A DNA stretch of 64,000 bases from Cryptomeria japonica. Its lineage: Eukaryota > Streptophyta > Pinopsida > Cupressales > Cupressaceae. The notes under the pieces were generated by a model. That model searched no databases. It was not told where the DNA came from and saw nothing but the letters and a program-made list of their open reading frames with translations. Positions 1-11,762 of the stretch are shown here, piece by piece. The stretch is taken from NCBI RefSeq assembly GCF_030272615.1, contig NC_081406.1:213506997-213570996 (forward strand). The letters are read 5' to 3'. Within the stretch, counting starts at the first letter, position 1. Each line of letters opens with the position of its first letter. Made by a program: the position numbers and the translations under genes.

Positions 1-1206
1 TGCTTGAGTCTTAGAGGGATCCACTGTGATACCCTCTCCTGAAATAACATGGCCAAGGTAATTCACCTCGGTCTAGAAAAACTCAGACTTTTCCACCTTG
101 GCATACAACTGATTCTCATGGAGATACTGTAAAACTAGATGCATATTACGTTGATATGTGGTGACTGATCACCAAGTAAAGTACTGATTTTTTGACATTT
201 TTTGTTGATGAAAAATGACATTGTAATAAAACCCTAAAAAGGTTGACTTTGTTTTTTCCCCTAAAAACACATGTTATAAGCGGCTAGGATGCTTAAGGCA
301 TTGTAAGGTTGATGTACTATTTTTGCTAGATAATAAGAAAGATTGGATGGTTGTGTATGGTGGATGTAACCTATTCTGGGTGAACCACATTAAATCTCTA
401 TGTTATCTGTGTCCTATTTTATTTCTTTATCTTTTATATTTAAATATGCATATAATTGTTAGTTTGTATTTACTTCAGATCTGCTTGAAACCCTAACATA
501 TTATCCTCATGCTCCTCCTTTGTCCTTGAATAAATCAAAATATCATCTAGGAACACGAGAACAAATCTATCAATATAGGTCCTGAACACTCTATTCATCA
601 AGCTCATGAAAACCGATGGAGCATTCGTCAAACCAAAAGGTACCACTGTGAACTCATAATGGCCATACCTCATGCAAAATAATGTCAATGAATGTCTACC
701 TCATGAATCCGCAACTAATGATACCCGAATTTGAGGTCTATCTTGGAGAAGACCTTCACATCCTTAATCTGATCAAACAAATCATCGATCCGCGATAAAG
801 GATAATGGTTCTTCACCATCACCTTATTCAACTGTCTATAATCAATGTACAACCAAAGAGACCCATCCTTTTTATTCACAAATAACACTAGTGCACCCCA
901 AGGTGTAACACTAGGCTAAATGAATCCCTTCACTAATAAATCCTCAAACTACAATCTCAACTCGCTCAACTTTTGAGTGGTCATCCGGTAAGGAGCCTTA
1001 GACATAGGCTCTGCCCCTAGAATCAAATCAATCCTAAAATCAATATCATGCTTAGGCAGCATACCTGGAATCTCACTCGGGAACACATCTGCAAACTCAT
1101 GCAAAATAGGATGACGAGAAAAGACATCATCCTTACTCTCACCCTCATCCCACTCATCCACTCTAACTGCAAAAAGATGACATCCCTTGCACACACAATG
1201 CTTCAT
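1..1206 (-). pseudogene. Element A: Ty3/gypsy reverse transcriptase, broken
   Basis: This is a decayed RT domain of a Ty3/gypsy polyprotein, which would copy element RNA into DNA inside virus-like particles. On the minus strand, 1206-949 holds the PR-RT linker and RT start (EFADVFPSEIPG). Positions 948-689 hold the palm with IDYRQLNK near 826-850 and FSKIDLKSGYH. Positions 688-499 hold [18 protein letters not shown] and the catalytic FLDD (542-553). After a 350-bp solo LTR the frame resumes at 148-1 with LYAK and NYLGHVISGEGITVDP. Stop codons interrupt the palm (for example around 917) and the 148-1 segment, so there is no functional protein. The RNase H and integrase would lie left of the window. 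The motif set fits a plant chromovirus-type gypsy element. Its PBS and LTR lie to the right at 3133-3147. Confidence 0.9.
149..498. mobile_element. Solo LTR inserted in element A RT
   Basis: A 350-bp block splits the RT frame exactly between the EEHEDN codons and the following MHLVLQ codons. It is flanked by TATTA at 144-148 and 499-503, a perfect 5-bp TSD. The termini are CGTTGATATG and CCCTAACA, which match an LTR TGTTG...CTAACA inverted repeat if the first T became C. It has no internal region and no coding capacity, so it looks like a solo LTR left by LTR-LTR recombination. The superfamily is not decided; the terminal repeat and size would suit a copia-type element. Confidence 0.8.
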
Positions 1207-1641
1207 CTACATCAAGGAAATCATGCAAAGAGAGATTGGTCATTGAATACCTACTATCTCCACACTCTTTCTGCTATCATCCAAACATTAAACTCTCTTA
1301 CCTTGACAATCAGTCCTAGCCTGATGGGACCCAAAACAATCCATACCTAGCACCACTCCATAAGAACCCAAAGATATCACATGAAGATCCATCATGGTAG
1401 AGAGCACTCCTAACTCCAAAACACAACCACACACAAGGGAATCCATAGCCACCTTGGATCATGTGGCTAACTCAACCTACAACCTATCAGCCTACTTCAC
1501 CATAACAAGCTTGCATCTCTCTACTAAAGAAGAGGAAATAAAAGAATCAATAGCACTAGAATCAAATAATACTAAGCAAGAGATACCACCTATCTCACCT
1601 GTAGTCTCAACAATAGTGCTCTGATGTTCATCCCGACGGTT
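1207..1641 (-). pseudogene. Element A: aspartic protease region, broken
   Basis: This is the retropepsin-like protease segment between gag and RT on the minus strand. Read in pieces it shows ISCLVLFDSSAIDSFIS, with the active-site motif at 1552-1563 reading DSSA instead of the usual D-S/T-G-A. Downstream pieces read ELGVLSTMMDLHVISLGSYG and GMDCF, matching the gypsy protease C-terminus (flap and GMDWL-type motif). Several in-frame stops (TAG/TAA) are present. The enzyme would have cut the Gag-Pol polyprotein. The Gly-to-Ser change next to the catalytic Asp, plus the stops, make this copy inactive. Confidence 0.8.
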
Positions 1642-2977
1642 ATCAACTGCTGCAAACACACGATGGGATCTACCTGGATAACCAACTATAGGATCTAAAG
1701 TTTTGGGTCTCTATCCTGACATTTTGGGTGGACCTCTAGGGACACTGAGATGCATTCTGACCCAACTGACCACAAGTGAAACAACTCCCTCTAGTGAAAC
1801 CTCGTGCAACAGGTGGGGCACTCGACTATAGCATGCTACCTTTACTAGACTGATGAAAACTCTGAGTTGGTTGAGAGGAAACTAGTCCTCTATCACGTTG
1901 TCTTCCATGATCCCTATCCGACTATGATCTAGCTCCATGTGTGAAGCTCAGACCCTAAAATTTCTTCTCTTGATATCGCTGATCACCTCAAAAAGAGGAA
2001 GGATAGCTCCTAGCCTGTCCTAAGAACTATGACTGAGCACCTCTCATAACTGATCCTGAAGCTGGAGCACTACTAGTATACACACATGTAGAGCTTATCT
2101 ATGCCAAAGATAACTTCTCCTTAATCATTCAGGCCTTCTCCACCACCATCTCCATTGTCTTGGGTTCAAAAACCCAAACATCACCACCAATACGATCGTT
2201 AAGACCCCTAATGAAATGTTGCACAAGCATCACATCATCATCTGCAATCTCAGAGTACTGTCTAAGCTCAGATAATTTTTTATCATAATGCTCAATTGTC
2301 ATACCCCTCTGCCTGAAATCATGGAACTCATCAGCCCTACATTGTCTCCAAAGATCTGACAGAAAATGAGAATGGAAATGCTCAAGAAATAACTCCCATG
2401 AAACTATCGCAATATCCAAATGGATCTTCTGCTCCTCTGTATGCCACCAAGTGGTAGCAAAATATCAAAGATGCATAATCGCACACCTAGCCTTGGTGTT
2501 ACTTCCATATGGGTACATGGAAAAACACCTACCCAAGTCAAGTAACCAAGTCTCTACCTCCAATCCACCACCAGAACCATCAAAAGTAGGGGGGCGATCC
2601 CTAAGGAGATCTCTCATATGACCAATGACAGCTACAATCTGATCCACAACAACATCCACTCTCCTACGAGGTGAACATGAACACTCCCTCTCATGCTTCT
2701 AATACTCAACTCTATCCTCATGACCTGAATGATGAGACTCCTCCTGACGATTCTCCTACTGCACTAGACCTAGACGATCAAGAAGATTCTATAGTGTCGT
2801 AGCCAACTATGGAATCGTATCACCACCTCCTTGATTTTGTTGTTTCTCCTCCTTGTGAGGTTGTTCCCTCTACTACTCCTCATGGTGAGACTCATCAGAA
2901 ACCTTAGGGTGAGGATTTTGATGAGTACCCATGTGACCACCATGACCAGGGCCACGACCTCTACTTCTACCAAACAT
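1642..2977 (-). pseudogene. Element A: gag (capsid and zinc knuckle), broken by stops
   Basis: This is the structural Gag protein of a Ty3/gypsy element. The ATG at 2977-2975 starts an RG-rich N-terminus (MFGRSRGRG). A capsid-type domain follows at 2659-2129 with PPTFDGSGGGLEVETWLLDL, FRQRGMTIEHYDKKLSEL and FIRGLNDRIGG. A CCHC-like knuckle lies at 1742-1783 (CFTCGQLGQNASQC), where the expected His is Gln. The frame set by the first ATG is kept from 2977 to the knuckle, about 1.2 kb without a frameshift. It is cut by many stops, mostly TAG at positions where Gln fits and a few TGA where Arg fits. The 155 bases between the ATG and the PBS form a short leader. Confidence 0.88.
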
Positions 2978-3132
2978 CTTGTCTATCTAAGACACAAAAG
3001 AATATATGAGCTAAAATCTAAGGCAAAAAATAATAACAAGTAGGGATACACAACTAGGCTACCCCATGCTAACATATGCTAACTCGCATAATGGGCTCAT
3101 ATGAAACTAGAATACTCAGTGTATGAATATGG

Positions 3133-3144
3133 GCTCTGATACTA
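3133..3144 (-). other. Element A primer-binding site (tRNA-iMet type)
   Basis: On the minus strand this reads TAGTATCAGAGC, one base from the plant initiator-Met tRNA PBS TGGTATCAGAGC. It lies two bases from the LTR terminus that starts TGTAATGCC at 3147. This places element A's internal region to the left and its 5' LTR to the right. Confidence 0.85.
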
Positions 3145-5429
3145 GATGTAATGCCTACCAAAATACCCTAGAGAAATAAACTAAAAACTACTAACAATAT
3201 TTTTTTTTAAACATCCATTACATTATTCCAACACTAACATATATCAAAAGGATATTATTTAAATGCATTAACACATTTAACATCAAATAGTAACATCATA
3301 AATCCATTCTATTCAAGGGGAATAAATCTTCTAACATACTCATATTTCAAATATACTCTTGTAACACAATTATTCCCTAGGGTATCTTAACATCACTACT
3401 AGCAACATTCTAACACAATAACCATTTATCAAGAATAACTATTCTCCTAATCCTCTAGCCAAATTCCTCTTCATGAAACTAAAGAACAACCAGTACATAT
3501 GCATATTACTCCACTTTATAATCTCTCATGAGAATAATATAATTTACATTTAGCCATCAATTCTCATAAATTTCTAACTACTCAAGTAAAGCTTAAATGC
3601 AACTATACTATTTATTTCACCAATCATCATAGGGCATATCATAACTCAATTCCAAGGCATGAATTTAAATACAATTCTAAATCATTTGTCTACTCCATCT
3701 TATAAACATATTATATCCGTAAGCACTTTAACATATTAAATATCTTACATCTAGGAAACATCAAGCATTCTTCCAACTTCTAAATCATGTCCTACAACAT
3801 TTTCATATAGTTATCTGACTCAAAGACGCATACTCTCTTACATGATCATATCATCATTATCATCTTATGCAAAGTCCTAAACACATAGCATTACACAAAT
3901 AATTTAACCTATAATGTCTATGAGCACCTAGTTACTCAAGTATAGATCAATGCTATCATTTTCATCTATCTATCAAATATTCCATAACATAACATAATAC
4001 CATCCATCACATGAATGTAATACAACTCAAGTGAAAATAAATTAATCCATTTTCATGATTACTTTTAAACTCATACAAGCATCTACTACATCATGAATTA
4101 TCCATAGATCAATACTTTACTCTAGCAACAAGTCCTATTACAACTTATTTCTCAAATACATGATAGTACAATATAAGAATACATCATCTATTCTACATAC
4201 ATATTCCATTATGATATAATGTCTTATTTTCATGAGCATAGAAAACTAATTTGAAGGTGCAATCTCATGAAGAAACTGATCCACACACGCAACACCAATG
4301 GGAGTATCCCAATGGAAGAAGGCAATCAACCACCCGACCATGTGAAACCAATCAAGGAACCACCCCCTATGCTAGGAGATGACAAAGGTTCCAACACACA
4401 CTCATGACCTAAGCTGACACCTATCAACCAAAGGATACATCAAGACTCAACAAGAATCCAATCAGGAGATCACAACACCAAACTACATCACAAGGTTGAA
4501 ATCATCAAGAGACCCTCCAAAGGCACAATAAATAAAGAAAAGCATATGGACAATGGAATCAAGTAGGGAAAGAGTGTCATCACATACTATACTCACAATA
4601 AAAGGGGCCAAGCCTCACCCTGATAGTCATGTGGAACCATCTCAACTTTGGAGCCATTCAAGGGAGATTAGTTTACCGCTACAACGATCTTCTCAAACTC
4701 ATCCTGAGTGCACATGCTTCTAGGGCTATGATGAGGGGTACACAATCAATTATTATCTTGTTTAATGAATTTCCTAATACCTAAGACCCACTAATCAATT
4801 ATTTAAGTTATCACTTGCAACTACAACAAACCCTTCACATGGTTCTAATAAGTCTAGACCCCCTCCTAGAGGGCTAATGCTCAAGACCCTGGTCCACACA
4901 TGAAAGGGCCCACTCTCCCAACCATGAAGCATGACCATAGGGTGAAAATACATATCCAATACACATAACATCATTATTAATGCCACCAAACATACAATAA
5001 CAATCTCAACAAACTAAGCATGAACTGAGCAAAGAGGACTCATGAAACAAACTCAAGGAAGAAGGCCTTCACCAATGTAATGTCAAAGATCAACCAATAA
5101 TGAATGTAAACCATAAAATAGATTCAAATAGCATCATATCCTAAAAAATTAGGCATAAAACATCCCACTGGAATCACATAAACATCCCCTCAATACCGAG
5201 GCATTCTCCCTCTCGTCTAAGCATCAAATCGCATAGGAACACCAGAACGGTAAGGCATGAACCCTCTTACCAGAGAAAATGAAACATCATAAGAGATCAA
5301 AATACATCATAACCACATCTTAAAATGCAAATGCATACTGCACAAGCCTTGGGAGTACTCACACAGACCAAAGTTGCACTCAAATAAGCCAAAAACTGAC
5401 TTCTAGAGACCCCCAGGACAACTCAGCAT

Positions 5430-5720
5430 TCCTGAAACCTAGGGTAGCATTTCTACTATGTATGGTAACATTTTTGGCATATAAGGTAGCATTTTTAGTT
5501 AGTATGATGGCATTTTTGGTCTCTAGGGTGGGGTTTCTAGTCAATATGATTGAATCTGCAAATCAGGACCTCAACTCTCCTAGTCAATTTGACAGAGCAT
5601 ATGGTACAAACAATGGCATTTGTGGCATGTATAGTGGCATTCTTGGTATGTAGGATGGCATTTCTGGTAGTTTGCATGGCATTTATGGGTGTTTCTATGG
5701 TGTTTCTATTAAAAGTGCAG
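5430..5720. repeat. Degenerate minisatellite in LTR2
   Basis: About ten imperfect units of roughly 20-28 bp share a core of the form GGTAGCATTTTTGGT or GGCATTTNTGGTATGTA. No counterpart is visible at the matching place in LTR1 (around 29090-29150), so it appears to be an expansion specific to this LTR. Small ORFs across it are repeat artefacts. Confidence 0.7.
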
Positions 5721-7246
5721 AGATTAGTTCATTACTAAGGCATATGGCTTAGGAGGGGTCTCAAGATGACTCGGGGGTATAAAACAACCCTCATACCAAA
5801 AACAGGAGGTCTGAAACATCAAAATATCATCATAGACCAACAACATAGTCATCTCATTCTTCCTGGTAAAAAATATAGAAGAAAATCTCTCTCACTAATA
5901 AAAAACTGAGAAATGTAAAGCCTAGACCACTAGGGAGAGGAAGAGAAAAGCAGTAAACAACAAGTAATGACTTAAGAAAATAAAACAATATCTAAAAGAA
6001 CCCAAAAAAAGATAAAGGAAGGGTCTACACTCCCTCAGAGTAGTCACGGTAAAAACACAGTAATTCACAAAGAACTCAGAAAGCCAAATCTGCACTTTCC
6101 CCATTCCAAACTTGCACAACAATTGAAATTAACTATTGAATATTGTTTTCGCATTCAAATCACACTCCAAGAGAAAATTCATTTCATAATTTATAGACAC
6201 GGAGAAGATAATCTTTTTCGGAAATGAAATGCAAAAGTAGAGCCACCAACTTGCAAATCGCAAAACCAAAATTGAAGAAGAAATCTAAAAATGCCAAGCC
6301 TTCCAAAATCCAAATCACAATCCAAATTACAAATTCCTCTTGCAAAGATCTGTCAGATGATCAAATCGTGCACAGACCAGCAAGCCAAAATAAATAGAAA
6401 AATTAAATTTAAGACTATACTTTTCTCGACCAATAGAAAAATTCCAGAAAACATATATCTTACTTACCTTTACAAAGTTCGAAAAAGGCATAATATAAAT
6501 ATATATTTTTTACCTACCCAACCAAGTCGACCAATCAAAAATAAAGATAGGTAGAAATAAATCAAATTCAATTATTTAGTAGAGATATGACAATAAATTG
6601 GGGAATACAATTATTTCCTCAAAATTAGACGGTAGGTAAAAATAATATTATTTACCGATACTTTATTAAATAATTCTCACATAATGATTTATAATTAATT
6701 ATCATTATTAATATTAACACCAATAAATAATTAAAAATAAAATAAAATAACATAAGTAGAACTCAAATAAATAATTAAATTAAAAACAATAAATAAATAA
6801 AAGTCATCTCAACAATAAATTAAACAATTTAAATAGTTAAATAATAAATAAAGCTCAATTAAATATCAATAAATTAAATTAAATAAATTATTTACTTAAT
6901 TAAATTCTTAATTAAAATAAATAATTCAATCATGCAATAAAGCCAATAATCAAGCCACAACTTATCAAAATAAGAAGCCAAGGAGATTTGACCTCAAGAC
7001 CTATGAAACAAGGTAGAAGAGGCTTAACCAATATGCCACATCTCTTAGTTGACTCTAAAGGGGAATCAACTAAGCAAAAGACATCAAGATAAACTAACAA
7101 GGCATACATCCTAGATCAAGAGTGTGTGAGGGAAACTATGTCATCTCTGACAACTTGCCATTGGGATAGGACACGTTGAGACTTGTGAAGCCAGGTGGAG
7201 TTGATGTCTGGTATCTACAATCGACCATCAAAGACGAAACACAACG

Positions 7247-7251
7247 TATAT
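7247..7251. repeat. Left target-site duplication of element F
   Basis: TATAT immediately precedes the F LTR terminus TGTGTCGAC. The same TATAT follows the other terminus at 25008-25012. Confidence 0.9.
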
Positions 7252-8451
7252 TGTGTCGACTTGAATTTCATCATTAGAATACTACCTGCAACATGTTAGT
7301 TTCACAAAATACAAAAGAAATTCTACAAGAAATCCAAACTCAACTAATGAAACTACATGAAATTGATATAAAATAAAAAAACACTATTATTACCTTCATG
7401 ATTTTATGTCTCATTGTGTCCTAACTCGATTGTTCCTGGTTGCAGATGGTGTGATATCAGACAAGCACTAATAGATTCCAAGATGACATATGAAGAATGA
7501 AATGATAACTGATAGTTATCTGATACTATGATATGCAATGCTAAATGATTATGCTATTTGCTTCAAGATTAAAACTCACAGATGCATACATTTTCACAAA
7601 TGATTAGCTTGAAAACTCACTTGAAGACTAACTCTTTCTCAACTCAAACTCCTGATTTAATAGGCTTTGAGAGGACAAGATGATGGGCCCAGATCAACGG
7701 TCATGATCAGATCTATAGATTTGGATGGTTGTGAGTGAAGGTGAAGGTTAAGAGAAAGGGGGAAGGAGAAGACAAGTGTCACTCATCTCATCTTGACTAG
7801 GTTTCTTACTGAGAGAATCTAGGTATGGTGGAGAATATTCAGGCATGAGAGGACAAGTGGACTCAAGTCCTTCCTAAGATGTAGGGATGTTGGAGAGAAT
7901 ATAGAAGAAGGTTAAGAAATATGTGTATGTACACAATATTTCATTAAATTTGGAAGTTGAAGATAAATGATGAATTGATATTTAAGAAATAGTAATATCT
8001 TTAGCCACATGATTGATGAGTTGGCAAAGGAAAGATGAAGTGGAGATGGAAGGTGAGTTGGATAAGGGGTTAAATAATTTAGAAATTATTTAATATTTGA
8101 GACTATAGGATAGAAGAATAATCATTTGATATTAGATATTCAAATGATTGAAGGAAATAATTAAATATTTAGATATTCAATTAATTGATCAGAAGAATAT
8201 TTAAATATTAGACATTTAATTAATTAGAGGAATAGGATAGATGAATAATTAAATCTTAGAAATTTAATTAATTAGAGGAATAGGATAGATGAATTAATTA
8301 ATAAAATATTTCAATTAAATTAATTAATAGAAAGACATGAAATGAATTAAATAAATTAATCTTTTCAAATTAACTATTTAATAGAAGAATAAACATTAAA
8401 TAAATATAAAATATTAATTTAATCGCTCATAGCCATTTTTATGTGTATACA
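7252..8451 (-). repeat. Element F 3' LTR
   Basis: A 1,200-bp LTR with plus-strand ends TGTGTCGACTTG and ATGTGTATACA. It matches the right LTR closely at both ends. It keeps about 150 bp (near 7985-8165) that is missing from the right LTR. The right half is AT-rich with repeated TTAATTAATTAGAGGAATAG blocks (8213-8295). Confidence 0.93.
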
Positions 8452-8465
8452 TTTTGCCCCTCTTT
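8452..8465 (-). other. Element F polypurine tract
   Basis: On the minus strand this reads AAAGAGGGGCAAAA directly before the LTR start TGTATACACAT. This is the expected plus-strand primer position and confirms that this LTR is the 3' one. Confidence 0.85.
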
Positions 8466-8784
8466 GAAATGATGTCGAGACAACAGTTTTTCAAAGATTA
8501 AATCAAGTCTTGATAGTGTTCTTGATGGAGATAAAAATACTGATTGTGTACCCCCTCGGGAGATTGATCGTGAATTTGTTGAAATTTTTGGATAAGCGAT
8601 TGATCTCATGATAATTGAAAAGATCTGTCAGTTAAATTTATTTATGAAAAATAAATATAATTACCCCATTGAAAAACATTAATTACCCTTCCGAATAGTA
8701 AATATAAAATTAAACAAAGTTAATTTTAATTTCATTTGCATCCTTGTCAGCTTTGTGAAGAAATTGTCTTGGTGAGGCAGCAAA

Positions 8785-11762
8785 ATGGTGATCCCATTGG
8801 AGAACCATCAATTTGAGCGTGTTCGACGATATCAGCGACCTCCTGAATATGGGTATCCAGTATGTATCTTATCCCGATATTTTTGCAACTTGTCGTACAA
8901 TTTTTCATGTTTGTTTAGTGTGTTTTTGGTTTTTTTTTTAAATTTTTTCGATTTTCAACAATTATGTTTAGCGTTTTTGTTTTCTTTGTTAGAGCTTTTG
9001 TATGTAAAGTTATAGAATTTGATTAGTTTAGTGCATGTACTCATTTTTTTAGCACATTTGTGATTAATGTTAGCGCTTTTTCTTGGTCGGCACTTTTGAT
9101 TTTAGTGTTTGCACATTTGATGTTTGAGACAACACTTTTGATTGTTGCATGCATATGCTTGAAGGTTTACCGCTTTTGTTAAAAAGGTTCACACATATTT
9201 GTGTCTCAGCGTCTATGTTCAAGAGAATAGCATTTTTGTTAAAAAAAATAGTGCTTTTGTTTCAGATGAATGTGTTTGATGTTGTTCATAGTAAAAATTC
9301 ACTTTGATGATTAGATTTAGGCATTTTGATGCGCAATTGTGATGGATAGGTACTTGATTGTTTGATTTGATAATGTTGATTGATAGGATAAATTATTGGT
9401 CGATTTGATTTGAATGGATAGATTAGCTCTAAGAAACTGATTTAGTTTCTAATGAAGAGCATAGAAGAGTTTGATTGAACTCAATGATTGATAGAAAACC
9501 ATGATTGATAGGTTTAAATTGATGTGATAGCCTAATTTGCTTCATGTGAAAAGATTTACCAATTGTTGATGTGAGAGATTAGTGATCTCCTTGATTTGAT
9601 AGATAGATGATTGATGATCAAATTCTCTTGGTAAACAGGAGAAACTTAATGTTCTCCAGTGTTGGGAGAAATTCTCGGCAATGCGACACTTAGTGCTAGA
9701 GCTTGCATAGGCAAAGATGATACATATAGATGCCTGCCGATTATGCCACTTATTATACATGCCTAATATTACCCATAATAGGGGATTATTGACAGTGTTA
9801 GCCAAGAGATGGCATAGTGAGCATAACACTTTCCACCTGCCCATGGGTGATATTAGTCTGATACTTGAGGATGTCTATAGGATTCTTCACATCCCAATGA
9901 CCAATGAGTTAGTTTAATATGATTTTCAAGATCATGGAGGAATAGAGGTGTGTAGAGCCGTATTTGGTGATGAGAGCATTTTGAGAGGAGAGATCCGATG
10001 GGAGGATATGATTATGTATTACGAGACTCTCCCTATGATTCTTGTAGGTTTGATTTGGGGATTCATATGTCCAGACAAAAGATCTCGAGGTTTTTCTATT
10101 GGGTGGGGAAAGATTATTCAGAGCATGATGAGGTGTCGGACTCGATATGCGTGGGGTGTTTGTATGCTTTCTCATTTGTATCATGATCTTCATCAGGTTG
10201 TTTTTGATGAGAGTGTTAATTTGTTGGCAGGATGCACACTTTTGCAGATCTGGTGTTGGGCGCACATTGCTATTACTAAGCCTATTCATCATAGAGTTCA
10301 TGGTAAGAGGTAGACATATGTTTATTTGTATGCAGGTATCCTTACTCAGCATAATTTGTGTAAGATGGAGTATTGGCGTTGGGTTCTTGATTCACTAGAT
10401 AGTGTTATTTGGAGACCTTATATCAATTGTGAGCCATGGATGGATGATGCACAAACATTACCATTTATTATGTAGAGTAGATATCTCATTGGTCAGACTC
10501 CATACATTATTGAGAGACAGTTGATTAGTTGCATTTTGAGACAGCTTGGTATCATTCAACCAATGCCTACTGGTGTCACGATATATGCACGATGGTACAG
10601 AGATAGGCGAGATTGGGGACCTTCTTTGTTATTTGAGATAGCATGTGCAAAGTTTCTGGCTACTCCTGGGGTGGCTTATGATATGAGATTGCACATTCTA
10701 GATCCTGAGGTTACTGCAGATTATGCTCAGTACATAGTGGCACACCTGTTTCCTCATATTACCGATCTAGCAGATCCTCCTCCCAGCTCAAGATATGAGG
10801 ATGACAATTCAGATGATCTAATTATCAGGAGACAAAGATGGAGATGAGAGCTTAGAGCTTCTCAAGAGGCCGGAGGGGATGGAGATGAGGATGGAGATGA
10901 AGGTGGCAGTGGTAGGAGACCCAGATAGAGGGGAGGTCGATTGAGAGTCTATGGAGGATCATTTGGACCAATTGGCAAGATTGGGAGACCATTTCCTATG
11001 GGTGGGAGAGAGGTTGGACAGATTGGGAGGGATACTGGCAGGGAAGGGATGAGATCACCAAGAGGGTTGCCCTCTATAAGAGGAGGCAAGATAAGTGGAC
11101 TAGATGGGGGTTGTGGGAGAGGCATTGATTTTGGTCAGATTAAGCTAGACCCCAGGGTTATTTAAGCTCATGGTGGAGAGGATGAGGATCCAAAGGATCA
11201 TGTTCCACTCATTAGATGATGGGTTCTAAGAGCTACTCGGATTGAGATTCCAACAAGTGGACACAGAGGTGGAGATGAGGAGATTGGGGTTCATGTGCCA
11301 CAATAGGATGTGCTAGAGTAGGAGACCATAGATAGTCTCAGAGCATAGATAGATTAGCTTAGAGCATAGGTACAAACACTCATGACAAAGAGAGATAGAT
11401 TTGTTAGGAGGCAGTAGGATACTTAGGGCCTCCTTGATCATATTCAACAGGCTGGATCGGGAACTCTCTCAGCTGATACTGCTAGAGCACTAGTTTGGGT
11501 TGGGAAGGAGGCTTCCCATTGGTGATGACTATATGAGGATTTAGTCACAGAGAGCCAAAGAGTAGTTATCTATCATACCACTGTGAGGATGGATACTAGC
11601 AGTGGTGGAGTCATGGGACCTCCTTAGAGGAGTGGTGATCATGGCAGATAGGCATTTGGAGGATCTTCTTGCCCACAACCATAGAGATCGATTGAGTCAA
11701 GTGGTAGTGGTACAGGACAACCTTGACTTGACTTTGTATTGATGAGGCACTTGTACTTTTGA
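8785..11762 (+). pseudogene. Plant mobile domain (PMD) gene carried antisense in element F
   Basis: This encodes a protein with a plant mobile domain (aminotransferase-like PMD family, found in MAIN/MAIL-type proteins and in some transposons). A short first exon (8785-8859, 25 codons) starts with ATG and is rich in Arg/Tyr. A likely phase-0 intron follows. The second exon (9639-11762) carries PMD hallmarks: WHSEHNTFHLPMGDISLILEDVY at 9810-9878 with its usual 'TFHLP.GE..ITL.DV' pattern, then HGGIEVCRAVFGD, and YLYAGIL. C-terminal parts include FEIACAKFLATPG, an acidic patch, a Gly/Arg-rich stretch (10941-11160) and a heptad-like LRA-ID-LRA-VQTL coil (11337-11380). One frame holds for 708 codons with no frameshift, but 21 internal stops (14 TAG, 5 TGA, 2 TAA) kill it. 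It runs opposite to gag-pol and starts 333 bp from the 3' LTR, which may supply its promoter. PMD identity is strong; the intron is inferred. Confidence 0.82.
8860..9638 (+). other. Putative intron of the PMD gene, with AGCGCTTTTGTT-like repeats
   Basis: The first exon frame closes soon after 8860, where a GTATGT donor occurs. The second frame opens just after AACAG at 9634-9638. Joining them keeps the frame (75 nt before the junction, phase 0). The 779-bp segment contains many scattered copies of a core like AGCGCTTTTGTT/AGCACATTTGT (8890-9290) and no coding signal. If there is no intron, the first 25 codons may be unrelated. Confidence 0.5.

Noticed and set aside
1048-1624. Two plus-strand ORFs of 100 and 76 codons
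   Set aside because: Antisense to element A's RT and protease, which have clear family motifs.
5430-5720. Regularly spaced repeats considered as a CRISPR-like array
   Set aside because: Units are degenerate, spacers are not unique or constant in length, and the context is a plant LTR.
9909-10352. 147-codon minus-strand ORF
   Set aside because: Shadow of the PMD gene on the opposite strand. No motif of its own.
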